A stretch of 64,000 nucleotides of DNA from contig NC_054742.1 in the NCBI RefSeq assembly GCF_018143015.1, positions 15,049,632 through 15,113,631 on the forward strand. Direction: 5' to 3'. Numbering within the stretch: position 1 is the stretch's first letter; each line of letters opens with the position of its first letter. The stretch is from Lytechinus variegatus. Lineage: Eukaryota; Echinodermata; Echinoidea; Temnopleuroida; Toxopneustidae. The notes under the pieces are model-generated. The model searched no databases and was not told the DNA's origin. It saw nothing but the letters and a program-made list of their open reading frames with translations. The position numbers and the translations under genes are program-made. Shown one piece after another: positions 47,201 to 59,200 of this stretch.

Positions 47201-50200
47201 CAAGGTTCAGTATGTTTATCATTGCAAAATTCAGCTATGTCCTTGTTACTCAACTACATAGAAACAAATGAAAGAAAGAGATACTACAATCACACTTGGA
47301 CACACTATGAGAACATTAAAATATACCTGTAAGAATCAATTATGGGGGGTTACAATTCTTTTGTTTATGAACCATAGGATGTTAATCATTTCATCCAAAT
47401 GTTCAAATTTTATTTGAGTATTATGGACAAGAGTATGAACACAAATAATCAACCATGATTAATTTAAAAAAAGAAAGGTAGAGAATTTGAGAGGTGGTTG
47501 AATCAGTTTAACACAAATACATATATTATGACGCATATTTATGCTATAAATGCACAGAACAGTAGATTTAATTCACTGAGCCAATTTTTCTGTGATTCAA
47601 CCCATTGAAAACTAATTAAGCAATTCCCATAGTCCAATAGACATAGTCAATAGGTTAATAGCAATTAAGTTTGTCAAATAATATAAAATGGTAAACTAGG
47701 TCAAAGGTTAAAAATATCACTGTCATAATATCCACCATCAGAAAATTTAACTTGCTAATCTGTAACATACATGATTGGATCATCATGCACAATAACCACT
47801 GCACCTGTCTGAATCTCAGTTATAAACAAAACATAATAACTATTTAACTCTTTAAAGGTCAAGTCCACCCCAGAAAATTATTGAATTTGAATCAATAGAG
47901 AAAAATCTAACAAGCATCACGCTGAAAATTTCATCAAAACTGATGTAAAATAAGAAAGTTATGACCTTTTCAAGTTTCGCGTATTTTAAAAAAGAAGTTA
48001 TATGTACAACTCAGTGATATGCAAATACCGGTAAGCTTGATTTTTATGATTGTACATTGTAGTCAATGGAATCACTCGTCGATCATTGCTATGCTTTGTG
48101 TTACGGGCCCCAGGTGAGGGCTCAGCTGTATGATTAGGGTCCAAAATGTCCATAACCCCTCCACCACAAATTTACCATTTTCCTAAGCTTAGGTACTCAA
48201 TTATCTGTCTATATTAACAATATTTTTAGCTGATTAAATCCAACCTTAGGCAGGATTACATTGTTCTATACGAACAATGGACCCATATGAAAAACAGCAT
48301 TTGCTGATAGGGTATTCCATCCACAAATAAAAAAAAAATAAATGAATGAATAAATAAATTAATCAATTAATAAACAAATTAATCAATTAAATAAATAAAT
48401 ACAAAAGAATGAACTGAAATCAGAAGAACCAACAAGCAAGCCAGCATGTAAACTGCTACAAATGATAGCCTGAATTTCACATTATACTGCTGTAGGTAAT
48501 GATGACATTGACTGGCACTAATATTGAGGAGTTGCCACATTTCCCTCCGAAGAACCAATCGTCATGGCTCTGGGCAATATGAGACTAATTTGGGATGTAT
48601 ACAATATCTCCTTCAAGGCCATTCAATAATATATAAGTACTTAAAAATATATCAGTCTTTTGAGTCAGATTGAAGATAAGCTTACTTCAGCAATCTTAGT
48701 AAGAGCTGTTCCCAAGAATCCAAACTTGATATCAAAGATTTGACAAACAAGATCTGAGATCACACCTTGTGCTGTATAAATAGAAACAAGAAAAGAGAAA
48801 TCTGGCTTTAATAAATACTTCACACTCGATTCATATGCAACAATAGCACTACAGACTAAAGCTATTAACTCTGGGGAGTAAGATAAATGGAGATAAAAAG
48901 CCATAAGTTCCAAAAGAAGTTCTGGGTTAGATCTTTAACAACTTTCCTAATATCTGAACCAAGTTTCACAAAAATGGTAATTTAAAATTGATGTTGATAT
49001 TCAATCAAAAGCAGAACATTATGTAATATATTGTATTTTGGCAAATGGGATCTAGGACTGTGAGGGCATTTCCTCACCAAACATTACATATAGCCTTACA
49101 AACTTATGTACATTACTGATCAACATAATGTTGTAGATACATGCAAGGATTCTGTAGATATATGGAAGAATTCTACAAGGAAATCAATATGGGAATTCTG
49201 TATGGATATAAAAAGTGTCATGTATAGCATAATTTTATGACCTTGTACTGAATTCTCATATTGCTTTGCTCATCCTTCCTCTTAGCATACTATTATCAAA
49301 TATCACATAATTCATACTTTCTGCCCAATACATTTCTATTTCCTCATAGTGAATGTACTTGATTTTCTACAATGATGCCTCATGATCATAATAGAATAAC
49401 TCTTACTTGTAGATGACTTGTCCACTACATTAAAGACTTCACCATTCTCAGCCTTATTAGCAACATGCCAGATAGCTTGGCATACATCATCTACATGAAC
49501 TGTATTCATCCCTAGATCAGCTGACCACAGCATCTGCACACATTCAAGAATAAAAATTGACCAAAAGGAATACCATGAAAGGGGGTTATAGTGAATGATA
49601 TAGTGAATGATACAGTGAATACCATATTTGTTTTATTAATGAAAATTTGGTCAGTATTTGGTCTATGTAGCATCAATATAAAAATAAAGCAAAATTGAAT
49701 ATATTACTCATGACTGATTGATTTCTGCTTGCACTATATATTCAAAACAAATGAGCTACAGTTGCACAGAGCAAGAAGCTTAGATACTAGTGCACTGTTT
49801 ACATATTCTATTCTTACAATAGATGGATGTGTGTTTTGATACATTTAATGCTGATTAGGTCCAGTGCACTGGAATATTTGCAAATAAAAGTCGAATATTG
49901 GCAAAATTTGATCTGAAAAAAAAAAAAAAAAAACGATGCACTGTTTAAGGGAATTATTTAGTAATCTAAATACAAACTACTTTCTTAAAGGTTAGAATAT
50001 TATTTTAATAGAATATAGTGCTGTTCATACTTCTGGTATCTCTGAATTCAACTAGTGTATATCGTTGCATGGTATGTTTAAGGCCTATTTCACGTACATG
50101 CGTACATGTGTACACGCCCAGTCAAGTCAGTGCATGTGTACTGAATTCCATGACCGTGTACACAGTAGCATCTGTATAAAACTTGCATCGGAGTTGTAAA

Positions 50201-53200
50201 CAAGTGAACAGATATCTAATTGAACACAATTCTATTGCCATGCTCACAGCCTCACAATAATTCTAAGTTCTCAGATGCTGTACAAGTTTTAATCACAAAA
50301 TTTGACTTTCACACCCACCCTAGAAGCAACAGCGCTCACTCACAATTTTTTTATGAATGAAAGCTATCTTGGGCCAGCCTGGGGCACAAAGTTTTCATAC
50401 GATGCAGTGACGTTATGCTTTATAAAACAATGAGCTATGACCTTTCATCCGTGCCTTATCATAGTAACTTCTACTTACTTGATCTATATTTCCCCAAAAT
50501 GAAACCTATTGTGTAATTATGATGCCTATTCTCCATTAATTTGAAGTTTATTTTGATCCTAGTTTGAGTCTCACTCATGTGTTTGTGCTGAGATAATTCA
50601 TGCATGATGAATTCATGAATAAAAATGGAATTTATCGTAATCGATTGTGCATGCGCATTGTGCTTTAATCAAACCAGATCGAAATTGATCTAAAATTGAT
50701 AATATTTCTTATTATGATCATAGAACATTATTTAATCGTAATATTTTAATAACAATTTAAAATGATAATCATTGTTATGAATTTAGAGCTTGATGTGAAA
50801 CATTTGTATTTCGTTTCCATTTTTAATGACGGACATCACAAATTCCTTAACGAGTGATGGGAGCACTTGTGTAAACAAGTGGAATGCCTCTGGCTGTCTC
50901 ACCTGCATCACGCGATTCAACATAGCAGCATTGCTGACTTTGAAAACTGCTATAACTCGCACAAGATGTTCAGTGATACTTGGTTACTCTTATTTCCATG
51001 TTTTATGAACTAGACCAATACACTTACAGAGATAGGATGGTAATTCAACAAATACCCCCAATGTGGCCTAAATTCATTGACCTCACATGACCTTTCACCT
51101 TGATCATGTGACCTGAAACTTGCACAGGATATTCAGTGATACTTGATTACTCTTATGTCCAAGTTTCATGAATCAGAACCAAAAACTTTTAAAGTTTTGA
51201 TTGTAATTCAACAGATACCCCCCAAATCGGCCAAAGTTCATTGACCCTAAATGACCTTTGACCTTGGTCCAGGGACATGAAACTCATGCAGGATGTCTGG
51301 TGATTCATAATTGACCTTATGTCCAAGTTTAATGAACTAGGTCCATATATTTTCTAAGTTATGATGTCATTTCAAAAACTTAACCTCAGGTTAAGATTTG
51401 ATGTTGACGCCGCCGTCGCCGTCGGAAAAGGGGCGCCTATAGTCTCACTTTGCTATGCAGGTGAGAAAAAAATATATCATGTCAGGTTTGATATTCAAAC
51501 ATCGTCGTTACAGAAACTCTTCTCATGATCGTAATATCACCATAGAATACACTTTTACATAACAAAGCAGAGAAAATTATGTCTGATATTTATTCCCATC
51601 AATTTGAAGCTTGTTTTTGCCCAACTCCGCATAAGAATTTAGAGCTCTCTGAATTCAATTCAATTTGCATTTATGCATTTGAATTCATGAATGGAAAATT
51701 ATATCATCAATAACGCATGTGCAATGCCGGTGCTTCTTTATCTCGGAGACGTCTGGAGCAATTCCATATTCCAAAATAACATAACTTTGCTGACAATACC
51801 AATATTTTTAGTGTGGCCATAGAATGTTATCAAATTGTAATAATTTAAAGGACAAGTCCACCCCAACAAAAACTTGATTTGAATAAAAAGAGAAAAATTC
51901 AACAAGCATAACACTGAAAATTTCATCAAAATCGGATGTAAAATAAGAAAGTTATGGCATTTTAAAGTTTTGCTTATTTTCAACAAAATAGTTATATGAA
52001 CGAGCCAGTTACATCCAAATGAGAGAGTTGATGACGTCACTCACTCACTATTTCTTTTGTAATTTATTATATGAAATATGAAATATTTTCATTTTCTCGT
52101 CATTGTCACGTGGAATGAAGTTTCATTCCTCCCTGAACACATGGAATTCCATTATTTTAACATTTTGTGCTTCAGGCAAGGAGGTCCTAATCGCCAAATT
52201 CGTAAAAATTGAAATATTGTATAATTCAAACAATAAAAACAAAAAGAAATAGTGAGTGAGTGACATCATCGACTCTCTCATTTGGATGTAACTGGCTCGT
52301 TCATATTACTATTTTGTTGAAAATAAGCGAAACTTTGAAATGTCATAACTTTCTTATTTTACATCCGATTTTGATGAAATTTTCAGCATTGTGCTTGTCT
52401 GATTTTTCTCCATTGATTCAAATCAACATTTTCCTGGGGTGGACTTGACCTTTAACAATAATTTACATCCAATAATCATTCATATAGATTTAGAACTCAA
52501 TATGAGACATTTGTATTTATTTCGATCGAGTCAGTGCTCTGCATTGTCCTGTGTCTAAAAATGGATTATCAATCATAACATTGTCATGATTAATTCTTGA
52601 ACATCGTCATAACTGATATTCCACAAACTTTTCTCACAATCGTTATATCAGCATAGAATTAGAATACCAATTCAAATGACCATCCTGAGAAAATTATGTA
52701 TGATATATATTCCCATCAAATTTGGAACTCAATTTGGATCCAACTACATCTCAGGCAAGTTGGTCTCCGCTCGTATAGCACTTGTTGGACGACAAGCACG
52801 CCTGTCGTTTCGGGAGAGCGAGTGTATTAGGGATGGGCTGTAGTCATGTAGTGTGTGTGCGAATCTGGACTGTGAGTTGACCGAGAATTGTTGTTCAGAT
52901 TGACTCTGCATGATTCTGTTTTCCATATCATTTTATTTCAAACATATATGTTGTCAACACCTGCAAATATCATTGTTTTAGATATTTTTGAGAAGAATGC
53001 TTGGATACCTTGTTTTTTTTAGTTGTTCTGTGATCATGGAAAATACAGACGATCTTCATTGCTCTGCATCTGGCCGCTTGTGCAAAGCTTACCTCGGCCC
53101 TCAGCGCATGACAGAGCAAAAAAAATTGACTTGATTTTCCCGCCTTAAAATTTTTATGCATCGATGTTAAATCGAATTAAAGCTCTTTACAAAATAATTG

Positions 53201-56200
53201 ATATGACGTAGGCCTAACGCAAGTTATCATATTACGTAAAATACCTGGCTCTCAGTGTTAACAAACTTTACGTGTACATGACCGAAAAACATGCCGTGTA
53301 CACGTGCATCAAAAATGGACTTTCAAAACGGGCCGAGTATGTTTATTATGAATACTTTTCATTTCATCTTTAAGATTTTTTAGTGATTAACAACTTTGTC
53401 TTCACATCAATGTGGTCCATTTATGAGCCTCCTGTATTTTCTACAAAGATCAAACAAGAAATTACAAAACTGCAGAAAATAATTTCTCACCTCCATCTTT
53501 TCTCCCAGCTGTCTATAAACTGCACCAATTATTAATCTAGGAGCTGTAAAACATGGGGGAGAAAACATTGAATTTGAAATTAATTCACTTTAGCATGCAA
53601 CAATGGCAATTAAACCTGTACTCAAAAATTCAAATAGTAATGAACATTCTCATTGAATAATAGGCAATCATAAATCTCATAAACTAGTATGAAAACTTAA
53701 AAATAGAAAAAATCTCACATACACACACGTTTTAGTAGCAGCAATCTACATGTAAATACATTATAGTAAAACATAAAATGATAGTTCAACATTACAAATC
53801 CCCTCCCACTCGTTTCAATTTACTCACTCAAGCCATATTTGTCTCCTAGTCCATACACAATTGCTGGCCTTAATACACAGTAGTTTAATCTGTAGGATAA
53901 AGAAATGATACGATATGATTAGATTATTATGGAATACTTCATGGTTTCAACCAGTAAAAAGTCTACAACAGCTCCTGGGAAGAGACAATCTAACACTTAA
54001 TTCAACCAAAACAATTTGGGGAGAAATGTTAGAAGATATGTCAAAGTTCTTCCATTCTTCTCTACCTATCGTTCATGAGCAATTTAGTTACGTGAAGACA
54101 TCTGCCTTTAATACATTCATAGCCACAAAATCCAGTCTTATTTTGCAAGAACTGGAAAGAGGGATACAGAGAGGGGGAATATAACAGGGAATGAAAGAGT
54201 GTGGGAGATGAAGAAACGGAAGTAACAGAAGTGTCTGACAATGAAATGGGTGAATAGACAGAAATGAAACTTACCCATCAATCTTCTTGAGTTCTTCTTC
54301 TACTTGTAATTTACATTTAGCAATGCCTGTCCATGGAGAAAGCTTGGATGAACTTTCCTTGCTGGATTTCTGAAATCAGGTTTTATTCCAAGGATACCAG
54401 GAATAAGTACTTAGCTATTTTAATGTATTAATTTAACTGTATATATTACATATTTTATGATTTAGCGCCTATATGGCAGCTCTGCTACAGAACTTTGAGG
54501 TATGATACCAGTTGAGCATATACATAGTAGCAGCGCTATACATATGAACATATTATCATAATTTATGTATTTTTATGAATTCAGCACATTGCATCAATAT
54601 CATGACAATCAATGCCTCACTATCTTAAGTCTATAAACTTATCATTGGCATTCATTGGAACTGTCGTATCAGTCAATTCTGGTAAAAAAAAGATTTTGAA
54701 ATTTTGCTCTTTTGCGATATTTTCTCTGATTCTTGGCTTTGTGTAAAATAAGGATACCAATGTCTAGCAATTGTCTTGGTCTTTCAAACCATGTATTTTT
54801 CTCGTAATGAATATGTTGTAAGGCTGGGGAACTGAATGTGAAAATAGTAAATAGTAAACTTTGAAGTCAATTTTCTCTGAAAGAGGTTTGCACCATCGTT
54901 TGTGTTTGGATGACCACTAAAGTTATGATCATTAACCACACTCTATTAAAATTTGTGTTTTGAACAAATTGATTTTAAGAAAAATTATGATAAATTAATA
55001 AAATAACATAATGACAAAGGGGATGAACAATAAGCGGGGACTGATAATGAAACACATTCACAATACTTTACTTTTTGTAGATGTGATATATCAAGGAAGC
55101 ACTTGATTATTTATTGTAATATTACATGGTCAAGGAGGATAGTACAAAACCATGTTCAATACTATCTTATCTATACAATTGAATTATGAGATACAATGAA
55201 ATAAAAATAGGGATCATGTGACATAAATGACAAACTCACTAGCATATCAACCAGACTATACATAAAATTGTTTTGTGAAATCAAGGAGAAATACAATACC
55301 CTTTGTGGTAGGGTCCATGGTGAGACTAAAAAAAAATTTGAATACAATATCCCTCTCTTCTTTCACATTGCAAATAAATAGCATTAATTTACTCACTCAA
55401 GCCATATTGCAAAAATTTAGCAAAATTGTTGTTTTTTAATCATTTTTTTTCATCATTCTATATAAATCAACTTCTTTTGGGGGTGGACTACGCTAATGAT
55501 ATTCAACAAAAAAATAACCATAATATCACATAGAATTATCGATTGAAAAAGAGAGGATACAAAATTAGCAGTAACTCATTCCTAGTGAAGAAACTACAAA
55601 TTATTACTATACGTAGGGCCTACCTTGTCTGAAGAATAAACTTGACCTGTTGATAGCTCAATATATTTCTTGACATTTCTAGCTACTGCTTCACGGGCAC
55701 AATTCTGGCTGAGTTTTACAATGCCTTCCTCATATATCTACCAATAAAATAGAAAGAAAAATATTTATAACTACAATTTAAATAAGAATTTTAATAATAG
55801 ACAAATATCTTGCCATAAGATTTGTGGCTAACTTCCTCCTGTATATGAGTATTGGGGATGCCCCATTATTTCATCCTTCTAATATCTGTCACAGTCAAGA
55901 TAATGATGATGTTTCTTGGACTACTTCTCTTACCATCTCAAGAAGATTAATCGGTCTCCTACTTTCAATAAACTGTAGGGGAAGGCGGGGTAAGTTGAGC
56001 ATAGGGGCAAGTTGAGCCACCAGCCCCAGGCTAATAACGAATGAGTCAGACATTGTGGTGGTGTCATGTATTGATGACCCATAGCATAACCCCTAACCCC
56101 ACCATATTGTTTTCAACTTTGAAACAAAAAGTAGTTCTTTAGAGGGGAAAATATGAATTTCATCCAAAAAAGTAAAAAAGAGTGTGAAATAGATAAGTGG

Positions 56201-59200
56201 TTTATATACACACACGTCTTTAAATATAATCAAGACATGATAACAGCATTATTAGTCCAGGTATGGATCTTCATTCTTGTCATAGTCTTTTATATGATGG
56301 ATGCATATTAAATGTGTGGATACAAAATTATCGCACTAAGTTCGGACTGGGGTAAGTTGAGCCAAACAGCATGGGGCAAGTTGAGCCATGGTAATTCCTA
56401 TGGTAATGTATCTTAAAAAAACAAACCATAAAAATCGATTGAAATGCTGGCTGAAAGGAGCAAATTTACATGACTGCTCTTTTCCTTTTAAAGGATGTTA
56501 GTATTTATAGAGAATTAGCAAGTGAAAAGACTTTAAACAAAAAATTGGCATGCTGGTTCTGCCCTCATACATTTTGTACATAGTTTTTGTGGCTCAACTT
56601 ACCCCAGAAGGTGGCTCAAACTTACCCCATATATGGGGCAAGTTGAGCCATTTGACATCGTTTTTTTCAAAGGTCACGATGACTTTCAGTGTGGGGATAG
56701 AAAGTTATATATAGGTGGAAAATATTTCAGAAGAATTAAATTTCAAGGCAAGGTACTTATTTCGACAAGATTATTAATCATATCAATTCTATCATGCAAA
56801 AAGCAAAAACTGTCACAACTTACCCCGCCTTCCCGTACCATTCCCAATGTATTGGGCTATGATTCGTTTTTCACAAATTTCAGAGGTTAAGCAATTGATC
56901 CCAAATGACATCCTCCATTCCAAACTATATATGAACTGAATTCATTCAGGATTTTGCACCTTGACCCTCCCCTATGTAATCATTTAACAAGTGGCCTCTG
57001 ACTGTCTCGCCTGCATTACGCGATTCAATATATCAACAGTGCTGACTTTGAATAACTATTCACAAGGAACACTATTCATATATTAATATAAATATTATAT
57101 CCAACATAGATTAAATCCTGTATAAAGATTGGTTCAAATACCATCATGCGATAAAATATTTTTCAACTATGATGTTGCGTGACATATTTTTCGCTATTAC
57201 CAATATTCTGACGTCATTATTTCAGAAAACTGAATATTTAGCTAAACTCTTGGTGCACTGGTCAGCTTTCTCTCTCTCTCTTCCGGGTAAGTCCCATGAT
57301 GTGTCAGCGCAAGCACAATCCGCATTCCGCTGAGCGTGGAGGTTTGAAGAACGTAGGTCATTCAACACAATTATCAAGATTCTGCAAGTTCAACGCATAT
57401 GACAGGGGCTGCCGAACGGTTTTCAAAGTGGGAGGGGTGCTGACCATGCAAAAAAATCACAATCATATGGTCATTTCTACGTTTTTATACTCAGTTTTGG
57501 AAAAAAGTGGGGGGCTGAAGCCCCCAGCTCTCCCCCCCCCCTGCTTCCACGGCCCCTTATAATTTGTTTCTAAATTATCAAAAGTGGGATATAAAACAAA
57601 TATATCATATGGTCATTTCTACGTTTTTATACTCGGTTTTGGAAAAAAGTGGGGGGCTGAAGCCCCCAGCTCTCCCCCCCTGCTTCCACGGCCCCTTATA
57701 ATTTGTTTCTAAATTATCAAAAGTGGGATATAAAACAAATATATCAGGCATTTCCTTCAAAAGCATAATGGGAATTATAAATCCTCAGTTGGACTGGCAA
57801 AACTACTACATTTCCCTCGGGTCTTTGACCCTCAGGAAAAAATATTAATTGCCAGACCAACCTCAGATAAATAATTCCGCTATACTTTCTCAAAGCCTGA
57901 TATATTTATTCATTACACTGTATGTTCATTGACCCTGAAATACCTTTGACCTTGATCATAAGACTCGTGCAAAACAATCGGTGATACTTGATTTCCCTTA
58001 TGTCTACATTTCATGAACGAGATAAAAAAAAAAAACCCTTGTCAAAATTTTATGAACGAGATAAAAAAAACTTTCAAAGTTATGATGGCAATTTGACAAA
58101 TACCCCCAACATTTAACCTTAAATAACTTTTGACCTTTTGTCACGAGACCTGATACTCATACAGGATGTCAAGTGATACTTGATTACTCTATGTCTAGGA
58201 CTCTTAAAGTAGATCCACATACTTTCAGTTATGATGGCAATTTAACAACTATCCCTAACATAACTAAAGTTCCTTGACACTAAATATGACCTTTGACCTT
58301 GGCCATGTGACCTGAAACTCACACAAGATGTTCAGTGATACTTTTATGTCCAAGTTGCATGAACTAGATAATCATCTTTCAAAGTTATGACAATTCAAGG
58401 AATACCCCGAAACATGGCAAAAGTTTGTTGACCCTAAATGACCTTTGACCTTGGCCTTGATACTTGATTGCTCTTATGTCCAAGTTGCATGAACTAAATC
58501 CATCAACTTTCAATGTTATGATGGCAATTCAACAAATATCCATGACATGGTCAAAGTTTGATGACCCTCATTACCTTTGACCTTGGTCATGTGACCTGAA
58601 ACTCACGCAGGATGTTCAGTGATCCCTGATTGCTCTTATGTCCAACATGCATGAACTAGATCCATGAACTTTCAAAACATTTTAAAAACTTCACCGTTAA
58701 GATTTCAATATTGATCCCCCAAACATGGTCTAATTTCATTGACCCTAAGACCTTTGGTATGTGACCTGAAACTCAGGCAGGATGCTCAGTAAATACTTGA
58801 TTACCCTTACTGTACTGTATGACCAAGTTTAATGAACTAGGCCTATATACTTATGATGACATTTCAAATACTTAATCTTGTTGATGGAAAAACCATCAGT
58901 AAAGGGGCGCCTTTAGTCTCCCACTGCTATGCAGGCGAGACAAAGTTTGTTTATTATAGAAATACGTACACTGAAATATCAATCTTCAGGAAACGGGTAT
59001 GATATTATATGTTGTACTCACCACATCAGCTCTGCCGTACTGAGTCTCGGCTGCTAGGTTGACTACAATATCATATGAATCATCCCCATCAGAGAAAACT
59101 TTAGAGACTGAACCTAGAAAACAAAAACATATCTAAACTTACTAGAAACCAAAACTAATTGATTCTTAAAAGAAAATGACAAATAAAGATAGGCCTATTT

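Noticed and set aside
51738..52448. Two similar 60-100-residue proteins on opposite strands
   Set aside because: They are the two arms of one fold-back MITE translated inward; the similarity is nucleotide palindromy.
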